Below are positions 55,338 to 64,000 of a DNA stretch of 64,000 nucleotides, in pieces. The number at the start of each line of letters is the position of its first letter. The first letter of the stretch is position 1. The DNA lies in contig CAMYVY010000008.1 of the NCBI GenBank assembly GCA_947302715.1, positions 23,371-87,370 on the forward strand. Reading direction: 5' to 3'. The position numbers and the translations under genes were made by a program. The notes under the pieces were generated by a model. It did not search any database, had not been told where the DNA came from, and saw only the letters and a list, made by a program, of their open reading frames with translations. Source of the DNA: an uncultured Clostridia bacterium. Its GTDB lineage: Bacteria > Bacillota > Clostridia > Peptostreptococcales > Anaerovoracaceae.

Positions 55338-55493
55338 CTAAGCTGTTTCAGTATGACTATGTTTTTTCTGGCAGGTTCCTGCCACCGGGCAACCTATACA
55401 TTTGTCGCCGCGTTTCTTGGATTTTACAATGTATCTTATGGCAAAGAATAGTATCAAGGCTATTATCACCAATGGTATTATTGTTGCAAGCAT
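55338..55493 (-). CDS. FeoB-associated Cys-rich membrane protein
   Basis: A 51-residue protein: one N-terminal membrane helix (LATIIPLVIIALILFFAIRY), a basic turn, then a cysteine motif CIGCPVAGTCQKK. Proteins of this layout are found after feoB in many Clostridia and may serve iron uptake in place of FeoC. GGAGGG lies before ATG 55493. It ends the feoA-feoB unit. Confidence 0.9.
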   Translation of the reverse strand: MLATIIPLVIIALILFFAIRYIVKSKKRGDKCIGCPVAGTCQKKHSHTETA

Positions 55494-55572
55494 ACCCTGC
55501 CCTCCTTTCAAAGTTTCTGTATTAATTCTATGCTGCTATATATTATTAGGCTATATAATCAACACACTCTCA

Positions 55573-57585
55573 TTATGCGCTCTGCACCGCTGTCTGATGG
55601 AGCGAATACTTCCTATCAAAGTCAGCTCTGACCTTTCTGGAAATCGCTACAATCACACCTATCATTATTAGTATCGCTATGAGCCCCGGAAGGAATCCGC
55701 TTCCAAGGTGTCCCTCTGTAATCAAGGTACCAACCTGATAGACGATGAAGGCGATGGTATATCCGGTGAATAACTGCAAGCCGATTGCGCTCCAAAGCCA
55801 TCCCTTGTTCTGCATCTCAGAATTCATCGCGCCGATAGCTGCAAAGCATGGCGGAGTATATAGATTGAAGAAGAGATATGCAAGTGCTGATACAGTTGTA
55901 AGTCCCATTGTTGCGGCGACCGTGCTCGCTCCACCTGTCATTTCAAGTTCATCCACATCGATGAAGTTGGTTAGCGCAAATACCACAGCCAATGTTCCGA
56001 CTACGTTTTCCTTTGCAATGAAGCCGGTAATAGCTGCCGCTGCAAGCTGCCATGCACCAAAGCCAAGAGGAATGAGAAGAACCGCAAACGGGCTTGCAAT
56101 AGAAGCCAAGATGGATGTATTCTCCATACCCTCTTCAACAACCTGGAACTGCCAATTGTAGCTCTGCATGAGTTGAACTACCAAATTGCAGATCAAGATG
56201 ATCGTAGCTGCTTTTACTATATATGCCTTCGCTCTTTCAAGCATGGAGAAGAATGCTCTCTTGATGCTCGGAACTTTATACTTCGGGAACTCCATGATGA
56301 AGAAGGATTTTCTGTACTTGTATCCCGTTACAGCCTTTACGAGAAGCGCTCCCAGGAATATAAGCGCAATTCCGAGGAAATAACTTACCGTGCTTACCCA
56401 GCTTGCTCCCGCAAAGAAGGCTCCGGCAAACAATGCTATAACCGGAATCTTGGCTCCGCAAGGAATGAAGGTTGTAAGCATGGCGGTCGCTCTACGTTCT
56501 CTCTCATCTCTAATTGTTCGGCATGCCATGATTGCAGGGATTCCGCATCCTGTTCCTATAACCACAGGAATTACGGATTTACCTGACAGACCAACTCTTT
56601 TAAAGATAGGATCCATTACTGCACTGACTCTTGCCATATATCCACAGTCTTCCAAAAGAGCAATAAGGAAGTACATCACCATAACGAGCGGCAAGAATCC
56701 TACTACGGCACCTACGCCGCCGATAATTCCGTCGGCAATAATAGTCGTAAGAATGGCCGGGCTGTTCTCCATTTTACCCGCAACCCATTCCTGGAATGTC
56801 TCAATCCAACCTACAAGCCAGTCAGCAATAGGTGGACCCACCCATGCCTGGGAAATTGAAAATACCAGATACATTACTACAGCAAAAATCGAAATTCCCG
56901 CTATCGGATTCGTCAAAACCGTATCCAGTTTGTCGGACGTAGTTGTTTCGCTGGAAAGAACCGCTCTTGTTTCCACAGCGGAAACTATGTCATTGGCAAA
57001 GGCAAATCTCTTTCTGTCTTCTGCGTCCACAGCGTTCTTGTCGTGGAGGTCAATCTCCCTTTGAACGTATGGTGCTTTCTGACCTGCGCCATTAAGGCTT
57101 ATGGCCGTCTTTACCAGCTCAGCAAGACCGTTATTGGTGCTCTCCGTGGATACCGTCTTAATTACCGGGCATCCAAGTTTTTCTTCCAACTTAGCTACAT
57201 CGATTTTGGTGTTTTCCTTCTCGTTGATGTCGCTTTTGTTAAGCGCGACAACTACGGGAATACCAAGTTCCAAAAGCTGCGTGGTGAAGAAAAGGCTTCT
57301 GCTGAGATTGGTTGCGTCCACGATATTAATTATCGCATCCGGGTTTTTCTCTCTTACGTATTCGCTCGTAATTCCTTCTTCCGGAGTAAACGGAGACATA
57401 GAATATGCGCCCGGCAGGTCAACCGCCGTCACATCCACACCTCCCGTGAACTCCTCTTTGATTGGGGCCTCTTTCATTCCAACAGTAACACCGGCCCAGT
57501 TACCGACCTTTTCACTTCTTCCGGTCAGGGCGTTGTACATGGTAGTCTTACCACTGTTGGGGTTACCCGCAAACGCTATCCTCAT
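55573..57585 (-). CDS. feoB: Ferrous iron transporter FeoB
   Basis: A 670-residue iron(II) transporter. The N-terminal G domain has P-loop GNPNSGKTTMYNALTG (8-23), G2/G3 (VTVGMKEAPI, DLPGAYSM) and NKSD (G4). The membrane part carries two Gate domains and the central cysteine-containing GTGCGIPAIMACRTI near 345-359, thought to line the pore. Iron enters the cytosol in GTP-dependent manner. It follows feoA by 33 bp. Confidence 0.97.
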   Translation of the reverse strand: MRIAFAGNPNSGKTTMYNALTGRSEKVGNWAGVTVGMKEAPIKEEFTGGVDVTAVDLPGAYSMSPFTPEEGITSEYVREKNPDAIINIVDATNLSRSLFFTTQLLELGIPVVVALNKSDINEKENTKIDVAKLEEKLGCPVIKTVSTESTNNGLAELVKTAISLNGAGQKAPYVQREIDLHDKNAVDAEDRKRFAFANDIVSAVETRAVLSSETTTSDKLDTVLTNPIAGISIFAVVMYLVFSISQAWVGPPIADWLVGWIETFQEWVAGKMENSPAILTTIIADGIIGGVGAVVGFLPLVMVMYFLIALLEDCGYMARVSAVMDPIFKRVGLSGKSVIPVVIGTGCGIPAIMACRTIRDERERRATAMLTTFIPCGAKIPVIALFAGAFFAGASWVSTVSYFLGIALIFLGALLVKAVTGYKYRKSFFIMEFPKYKVPSIKRAFFSMLERAKAYIVKAATIILICNLVVQLMQSYNWQFQVVEEGMENTSILASIASPFAVLLIPLGFGAWQLAAAAITGFIAKENVVGTLAVVFALTNFIDVDELEMTGGASTVAATMGLTTVSALAYLFFNLYTPPCFAAIGAMNSEMQNKGWLWSAIGLQLFTGYTIAFIVYQVGTLITEGHLGSGFLPGLIAILIMIGVIVAISRKVRADFDRKYSLHQTAVQSA

Positions 57586-57618
57586 AAAACATCCTCCTTA
57601 CTAGTTAACTTATCGATT

Positions 57619-57864
57619 CTATACTATGATTGCACTCGCAAGCATATTGTCTATACTGTATCTTCCATCCTTTATTACGACGACACAGCTTTTTTTCTTC
57701 TTTGATACCATGGTGATTTCCTCACCGCTATAGCATCCAAGTCGAAAAAGAAAGCCATTCATTTCTTCGTCCTCGGTATCGATTTTTTTGATAGTATACG
57801 TGCCTAAATCAGCTTCCATCAGAGGAATGCCTTCCGTTTTTTCCATCTCTTCAAAGTGTTCCAT
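57619..57864 (-). CDS. feoA: Ferrous iron transport protein FeoA
   Basis: An 81-residue SH3-like protein needed for FeoB function. The region YTIKKIDTEDEEMNGFLFRL with the later GEEITMVSKKKKSCVVVIKD is the FeoA fold; it is slightly divergent from the usual G-rich start. GAGGG lies five bases before the ATG. First gene of the unit; a DtxR-type dyad lies 96 bp upstream. Confidence 0.9.
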   Translation of the reverse strand: MEHFEEMEKTEGIPLMEADLGTYTIKKIDTEDEEMNGFLFRLGCYSGEEITMVSKKKKSCVVVIKDGRYSIDNMLASAIIV

Positions 57865-57959
57865 TTCACCCTCATTTCACTTAAACTAGTTATAACTTCG
57901 GTTATATCCATTTAATAAAAGTTTTGCTCGCTTTATTGTAATTAAGTACATTTTACTAA

Positions 57960-57977
57960 AGTTAGATTTATCTAACT
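57960..57977. promoter_or_regulatory. Candidate metal-regulator operator upstream of feoA
   Basis: AGTTAGAT-TT-ATCTAACT, perfect 8-bp arms. The TTAG...CTAA half-sites resemble DtxR/IdeR/MntR operators, which fits iron control of feoAB. A second dyad (GTTATAACTTCGGTTATATC) lies at 57891-57910. Confidence 0.55.
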
Positions 57978-57990
57978 ATCACGTAATTAT

Positions 57991-58022
57991 AAACCCCTTG
58001 TCTTCGTAGTGTCAAGGGGTTT
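57991..58022 (-). terminator. Terminator of the copA gene
   Basis: Perfect 10-bp stem AAACCCCTTG/CAAGGGGTTT with a 12-base loop, 20 bp after the copA stop; moderately T-rich sequence follows. Confidence 0.8.
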
Positions 58023-58042
58023 ATGCGAACAAACTATTAGGA

Positions 58043-58252
58043 TTATGCTATTTCTTTAACCTCATATTCCTTGTCTTCAACAGCCTTCTTCAGTTGCTCA
58101 TCCGTAACTGCGTCAGACGCTGTAACTATCGCTGTACCGGCTTCATGACTCACTTCGGCGCTTTCCACACCATCAAGTGCCTCCAAGGCCTTCTTAACGG
58201 TAGCCTCACAATGTGCACACATCATTCCTTCGATAGTCATTGTTTTTTTCAT
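58043..58252 (-). CDS. copZ: Copper chaperone CopZ from an internal start in copA
   Basis: Within the copA frame, ATG 58252 is preceded by AGAGGAGA (58261-58268) nine bases away, as good as any ribosome binding site in the window. Translation from it gives a 69-residue protein, MKKTMTIEGMMCAHCEATVK and so on, exactly the length and layout of free CopZ chaperones with their CxxC motif. Either both products are made from one reading frame or a copA stop has been lost and the two genes have fused. This is inference from sequence only. Confidence 0.6.
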   Translation of the reverse strand: MKKTMTIEGMMCAHCEATVKKALEALDGVESAEVSHEAGTAIVTASDAVTDEQLKKAVEDKEYEVKEIA

Positions 58253-60655
58253 CTTGTTGCTCTCCTCTTTATCAATACCATTATCTTTATCATCAACTTT
58301 TACAACAGTTATATCTTTATCTGTCTCATTTCCTATATACCCGCTTTTTTCTTTTTTATCCAAACTATGTTTCGTACTGTCATATGGGTTGAAGAGGTTG
58401 AGTCTAAGCGCATTGGTAACAACAAAGAAGCTTGATAGACTCATTGCCGCCGCACCAAACATCGGATTAAGTGTAAGTCCAAACGGCTTAATCAAAGCAC
58501 CTGCAGCAAGTGGTATTCCAATTATATTATAACAAAACGCCCAGAAGAGATTTTGATGTATATTCCTTAATGTCGCTTTGGATAGCCTTATTGCTGCAGC
58601 GACATCCGTAAGCTTGCTGTTCATCAAGACTACATCCGCGGAATCGATTGCCACGTCAGCGCCTGCTCCTATGGCGATTCCTATGTCGGCACGGGTAAGC
58701 GCAGGAGCGTCGTTAATTCCATCGCCAACCATTGCTACCTTGGCATTATCCTGAAGCGATCTGATGACGCTCTCCTTGCCCTCCGGAAGAACTCCTGCGA
58801 TAACCTTGTTCACACCTGCTTCGGCGCCTATTGCCCGCGCGGTTCTCTCATTATCACCGGTAAGCATGACGACTTCAATTCCCATATCCTGAAGTTCTTT
58901 GACAGCCTGGGGACTGTCGGCTTTGATGACGTCAGCTACCGCAATCATACCTAAAAGGCCGCCATCCTCTGCGAAATATATGCAGGTCTTACCCTGTTCG
59001 GCAAGTTCAGCTGCCTTCGCACCCATAGCATCGGAGATTGATGCGGATTTGCTTATAAATTCGGCATTTCCTCCGGATATTACGTGTCCGTTAAACATTC
59101 CGGTAAGTCCATTTCCGGGTAATGCAGCAAAATTATCTATATCCATGGAACTTCTTAGAATCGTCTTTGAAACCGATTCCTTTAGAATTCCTTCATTCGG
59201 ATTCGATTCCTTATTCTCTATCAGTCCCACAATAGCCTTAGCCAACGGATGCTCACTTTTCTTTTCCAGAGCGTATGCGACCGACATGAGAATTCTTTCG
59301 TCAATTCCCTCTGCGGGAACAATATCCGTAACCTTCGGTGTGCCGCTGGTTATGGTTCCGGTTTTATCAAGAACGACAACATTGACCTTTCCCGTCTCTT
59401 CCAGAGAGACCGCGGTTTTGAAGAGGATTCCGTTCTTTGCTCCAACGCCGTTTCCGACCATGATTGCAACAGGTGTTGCAAGCCCAAGCGCACATGGGCA
59501 ACTTATAACGAGGACTGAAATAGCTCTTGCCAGCGAATAGCCTGCTGTCTCTCCGACAAGCAGCCAGATAATCAAAACCAAAATTGCAATTCCAATTACA
59601 ACCGGCACAAAAATTCCGGAAACCTTATCAGCGATTTTGGCAATGGGCGCTTTTGTTGCTGCGGCATCGCTAACCATCTTTATGATTTTTGATAAAGTCG
59701 TATCCTCGCCAACATGAGTCGCTTCGCATTTTATGAAGCCGGACTGATTTGATGTTGCGGCTGAAACTCTGTCTCCGGCAGCCTTGTCCACAGGAATGGA
59801 TTCACCTGTCAGAGCAGCTTCGTTTACGGCAGTGATGCCATCTATAACTATTCCGTCAACCGGTATGTTTTCACCGGGGCGAACGATGAACACATCTCCG
59901 ACGGAGACCTCCGTAATCGGCACTTCGATTTCGCATCCGTTTCTTTCCACCGTAGCAGTCTCAGGTGCGAGCTTCATCAGGCTTTTAAGCGCGTCTGTAG
60001 TTCTTCCCTTCGACATGGCTTCCAGCATCTTGCCTACAGTTATAAGTGCAAGTATCATTGCCGCTGATTCAAAGTAGAGGTCATGCATGTGATGCATCGC
60101 CATTTCGGTATCGCCTGCGCTCTGTGCAGTCCATACCGTGAACAGGACATAGACGCTCCAGGCAAAAGAGACCCCGGAACCCATGGCCACCAAGGTGTCC
60201 ATGTTTGGGGCTCCGTGAATCAAGCTGCTGAATCCGCTCACAAAGAACTTTTTGTTTATCACCATGATAATCGCTGCCAGAACCATCTGGACCAAGCCGA
60301 CAGCGGTAGGATTTCCATTGAAGAATCCCGGAAGCGGCCATCCCCACATGGAATGACCCATGGAAAAATACATCAAGATAATAAGAAAGACGACCGACGC
60401 AATGAGACGCTTTTTTAGCAACGGCGTCTCATGATCAATAAGAGCGTCCTCCTCCGCAACTTTTAGCGATGCGCCATAGCCTGCATTTTCCACAGCCTCG
60501 ATTATCGCCTTGCGGTCAGCTTTTCCCTCAACTCCCATGGAATTTGTGAGCAAGCTAACAGAGCAAGATTCCACTCCGGGAACCTTGCTCACTGCTTTTT
60601 CCACGCGCGCCTGACAGGCAGCGCAACTCATTCCGGTCACTAAATACTGTTCCAT
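58043..60655 (-). CDS. copA: Copper-exporting P1B-type ATPase with N- and C-terminal HMA domains
   Basis: A P-type ATPase of about 870 residues that pumps Cu(I) out of the cell. N-terminal HMA domain (GMSCAACQARVEKA), eight membrane helices, actuator loop TGESIPVDK, ion site VISCPCALGLATP, phosphorylation site DKTGTIT, SEHPLAKAI nucleotide site, and hinge GDGINDAPAL. After the last helix come a hydrophilic linker and a second, CopZ-like HMA domain (EGMMCAHCEATVKKAL), which is unusual at this end. A strong internal start precedes this last domain. ATG 60655 is preferred by protein alignment; an in-frame ATG at 60691 exists. Confidence 0.95.
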   Translation of the reverse strand: MEQYLVTGMSCAACQARVEKAVSKVPGVESCSVSLLTNSMGVEGKADRKAIIEAVENAGYGASLKVAEEDALIDHETPLLKKRLIASVVFLIILMYFSMGHSMWGWPLPGFFNGNPTAVGLVQMVLAAIIMVINKKFFVSGFSSLIHGAPNMDTLVAMGSGVSFAWSVYVLFTVWTAQSAGDTEMAMHHMHDLYFESAAMILALITVGKMLEAMSKGRTTDALKSLMKLAPETATVERNGCEIEVPITEVSVGDVFIVRPGENIPVDGIVIDGITAVNEAALTGESIPVDKAAGDRVSAATSNQSGFIKCEATHVGEDTTLSKIIKMVSDAAATKAPIAKIADKVSGIFVPVVIGIAILVLIIWLLVGETAGYSLARAISVLVISCPCALGLATPVAIMVGNGVGAKNGILFKTAVSLEETGKVNVVVLDKTGTITSGTPKVTDIVPAEGIDERILMSVAYALEKKSEHPLAKAIVGLIENKESNPNEGILKESVSKTILRSSMDIDNFAALPGNGLTGMFNGHVISGGNAEFISKSASISDAMGAKAAELAEQGKTCIYFAEDGGLLGMIAVADVIKADSPQAVKELQDMGIEVVMLTGDNERTARAIGAEAGVNKVIAGVLPEGKESVIRSLQDNAKVAMVGDGINDAPALTRADIGIAIGAGADVAIDSADVVLMNSKLTDVAAAIRLSKATLRNIHQNLFWAFCYNIIGIPLAAGALIKPFGLTLNPMFGAAAMSLSSFFVVTNALRLNLFNPYDSTKHSLDKKEKSGYIGNETDKDITVVKVDDKDNGIDKEESNKMKKTMTIEGMMCAHCEATVKKALEALDGVESAEVSHEAGTAIVTASDAVTDEQLKKAVEDKEYEVKEIA

Positions 60656-60720
60656 AATACTAAGTATATACCCCAGATAGTCATAAGTCACCGATAATTA
60701 TTTAATTATTTACCGATGTA

Positions 60721-62181
60721 TTATCTGTTAAGCATCCAATAGATACAACCACGCACCCCGGCTCCGGTTCCGCCTGCGGGATTGTATCCCCAAGCGTCGC
60801 TTCCAAAGGCAGGCCCCGCAATATCCAGGTGGAGCCATTTATCCTTGTAGTCGTCCTTGATGAATTTGTCAAGGAAGAGACCGGCGGTTAATGCACCACC
60901 CATTCCTCCGGGAACGGAGTTTCTAACGTCAGCAATCTTCGAGTCTATGAGCGGACGAAGGTGGTCATTGAATTCCAGTACCGTATAGTTCTCTCCGCTG
61001 AGCCCGGCTTTCTTCTTAAATTCCACCTGGAAGTCATAATTGTTTCCGATGACTCCCGCGGTATAATCTCCAAGTCCCACTACACATGCGCCCGTCAGAG
61101 TCGCCAGGTCAATCAGATAGTCAGGCTTGATTTCATCCTGTGCCCAAGAGAGACAGTCGCAAAGAACGAGGCGTCCCTCGGCATCGGTATTGTTGACTTC
61201 TATCGACACCCCGCTTCTGGATCTAATTACATCGTCCGGCTTGTATGCTCCACTTCCGACCATATTCTCGGTCGCTCCGAGGACTGCATGGATTTCATAG
61301 GGAAGCTCGAGTTCTGCGGCGGCCTTGATGATCCCCATAGCTGCAGCAGCTCCCGATTTATCCGACTTCATGGTATACATGCTGTTGCTCGGTTTAAGGG
61401 AAAGTCCACCGCTGTCATAGGTGAGTCCCTTGCCCACGAAGCAAATCACCTTTTCCGAATCTCCCCTCGGCTGATAGGTCAGGTGAATGAGCTGTGGCTC
61501 ATGAGGACCTGCCTGGTTTACCGCCAGGAAAGCATTCATGTTCTGCTCTTTAAGATAATCCTTGCCCTTGGTTTCGCATTTTACGCTATAATAGGTCTCT
61601 GCGAGTTTCTGCGCATCGGCAGCCATTCGCTCAGGTGTGTATACCTGCGGAACCTCGTTTACTATGTCGCGAACAAAGTTGGTAGCCTCGGCAATCACCT
61701 TTCCTCTCTTGAGTGCCGCCTCTGCAGACACCCTGTCGCAACCCGTTACGCTCACGTAAACTTCTTCTATATTGCAAGGCTTGGATTCCTTCTTGTATTC
61801 ATCAAAGCTGTATGACGAAAGAACGAAGCTCTCGGCAATTGCGCTAAGTGCAGCCTCAATCTCCTGAATTGCTGTTGTAGTTCCGCCCACGCTTGATGCC
61901 GGTGAACTGATTCTTGGAACCTTGATGCTTTTTATATTATGATTACCAAGCGCCTTGATGACCTTTGAAATAGCAATTCTCAATGTCTCGGGCGCAGTAT
62001 CTTTGATGCTTACATAAAGTCTCCTGGAATTCGGAAGGTCACAGACCGATCCCTTTTCAAACCCCATAAGCGTCAGGATTTCTTTGTCACCACTCGCCTC
62101 TATATCGTCATCTATAACGAATCTGATTTCATAGTCTGTTCTTACGCTGGCAGCATCCCTATCGGTTACAATAAAATTCAT
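60721..62181 (-). CDS. M17 leucyl aminopeptidase
   Basis: A 486-residue di-zinc aminopeptidase. The C-terminal catalytic domain has GKGLTYDSGGLSLKPSNSMY and the strictly conserved NTDAEGRLVLCDCLSWAQ near 332-349 (the NTDAEGRL signature). A short N-terminal domain precedes it. It releases N-terminal residues from peptides in the cytosol as a hexamer. GGAGG lies before the ATG. A paralogous C-terminal fragment exists at 38287-38412. Confidence 0.95.
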   Translation of the reverse strand: MNFIVTDRDAASVRTDYEIRFVIDDDIEASGDKEILTLMGFEKGSVCDLPNSRRLYVSIKDTAPETLRIAISKVIKALGNHNIKSIKVPRISSPASSVGGTTTAIQEIEAALSAIAESFVLSSYSFDEYKKESKPCNIEEVYVSVTGCDRVSAEAALKRGKVIAEATNFVRDIVNEVPQVYTPERMAADAQKLAETYYSVKCETKGKDYLKEQNMNAFLAVNQAGPHEPQLIHLTYQPRGDSEKVICFVGKGLTYDSGGLSLKPSNSMYTMKSDKSGAAAAMGIIKAAAELELPYEIHAVLGATENMVGSGAYKPDDVIRSRSGVSIEVNNTDAEGRLVLCDCLSWAQDEIKPDYLIDLATLTGACVVGLGDYTAGVIGNNYDFQVEFKKKAGLSGENYTVLEFNDHLRPLIDSKIADVRNSVPGGMGGALTAGLFLDKFIKDDYKDKWLHLDIAGPAFGSDAWGYNPAGGTGAGVRGCIYWMLNR

Positions 62182-62220
62182 AAAACCTCCATTAGTCTAA
62201 ATGGTTTTCTGTTTCATCAA

Positions 62221-62250
62221 GGGACGGCTCCCCGTTGAGAACCGCCCCCT
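62221..62250 (-). terminator. Hairpin after enolase
   Basis: AGGGGGCGGTTCTC pairs with GGGGAGCCGTCCCT through C-G and G-U pairs. The T run is poor, so termination efficiency is doubtful. The stem sequence resembles the groEL terminator. Confidence 0.6.
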
Positions 62251-62252
62251 AA

Positions 62253-63654
<1,402 letters not shown>

Positions 63655-63725
63655 TCATGCACACCGGGCACTTCTGCCACCCGTCTTCATGCACGCTATC
63701 AGCATGCCTTTTGGCGTACACATTA

Positions 63726-63754
63726 ATTATAGTTTATCGCTATCCTAAAGACAA
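63726..63754 (-). promoter_or_regulatory. Promoter of eno
   Basis: Minus-strand TTGTCT (63749-63754) and TATAAT (63726-63731), 17 bp apart. The leader of about 115 nt contains short inverted segments near 63650-63710. Confidence 0.75.
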
Positions 63755-63850
63755 GCAAAACCATACCGCAGAGCATGATTGCTCACTCAATACACTCACC
63801 AAGCCACTATGTCGAGCTAAATTCTCACATATCCTCTATTTATTTGGGTT

Positions 63851-64000
63851 GTTCTCGTGTACCACACCCCTGTTATTTCGGCCTGTGGTACACAGATTAC
63901 CATCAAAACTGTCTCCGTGGTACATAGAACTATTGATTTTCATGCGTTCTCGTGTACCACACCCCTGTTATTTCGGCCTGTGGTACACAGATTACCATCA
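63851..64000. repeat. Array of TGTACCA motifs with a 95-bp tandem unit, running off the window
   Basis: The unit starting at 63851 (GTTCTCGTGTACCACACCCC) repeats at 63946 and the 55 bases visible are identical. GTAC cores start at 63859, 63888, 63920, 63954 and 63983: spacing 29, 32, 34, 29. Orientations are forward, reverse, reverse, forward, reverse. The pattern matches the array at 6361-6526. GTGTACCACA and TGTGGTACAC form perfect 10-bp arms. No gene is seen in it. Confidence 0.88.

Noticed and set aside
55080..55451. A 123-codon plus-strand frame between the XRE gene and feoB.
   Set aside because: It runs through an antiporter remnant, a terminator and the opposite strand of the Cys-rich Feo gene, and has no ribosome binding site.
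63851..64000. CRISPR array.
   Set aside because: Identical 95-bp units, short imperfect motifs and similar spacers do not fit a CRISPR; no cas genes are present.

Overview
The window is a chromosomal segment of a low-to-middle GC Gram-positive anaerobe of the Clostridia. The evidence is a clostridial-type S10-spc-alpha ribosomal gene cluster with zinc-ribbon S14 and a zinc-binding adenylate kinase, groES-groEL under a CIRCE element, a Rex redox repressor, a clostridial 2[4Fe-4S] ferredoxin, an S4 without N-terminal cysteines, cell-wall-binding type 2 repeats and strong AGGAGG ribosome binding sites. A family such as Anaerovoracaceae is possible, but that is inference. Almost every gene lies on the minus strand. 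The plus strand carries only a tRNA-Ala, a ferredoxin, a 3H-domain niacin repressor and one small XRE regulator.

Layout: 1-6.2 kb holds the start of dnaE (cut by the window edge), a split chromate transporter and a MATE exporter. tRNA-Ala(GGC) follows at 6.2 kb with an intergenic array of regularly spaced GTAC motifs. From 6.6 to 20 kb lies an accessory zone of small modules: alpha/beta hydrolase, a two-component system with a DUF4342 protein, several XRE-plus-membrane-protein pairs, an AbiEi antitoxin whose toxin has decayed, CPBP protease, LytTR/DUF3021, nitrilase, Fic protein and a histidine phosphatase lipoprotein. The modules are separated by gene remnants and by a shared ~40-bp element found just 3' of several of them. 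20-36 kb is mostly housekeeping: CCA-adding enzyme, MFS transporter, GroES/GroEL, 8-oxoguanine glycosylase, a P-loop protein, ferredoxin, Rex, ACP, an ABC-F protein, the tRNA t6A genes tsaD/tsaB/tsaE with rimI, a dipeptidase, a NifU-like protein and NiaR. 36-38 kb encodes a secreted CWB2 protein.

38.5-54.1 kb is the ribosomal protein supercluster, read from rpsJ at 54.1 kb leftwards to rplQ at 38.5 kb, with secY, adk, map, infA and rpoA inside. A promoter at 54.43-54.45 kb gives a leader of about 350 nt. 55-64 kb holds metal handling (FeoA, FeoB and a small Cys-rich partner; a copper ATPase with an apparent internal CopZ start), an M17 aminopeptidase and enolase. The GTAC array family returns at the right edge.

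Most notable: the two GTAC arrays share the same irregular 29/32/34-bp spacing although their spacers differ; copA contains a well-placed Shine-Dalgarno and ATG that would release a free 69-residue CopZ; ribosomal protein S3 carries a ~120-residue RG-rich then acidic tail; several genes have tandemly duplicated 3' ends; and at least five gene remnants (hydrolase, AbiEii toxin, DUF4143 ATPase, M17 peptidase, cation/proton antiporter) mark deletion scars.
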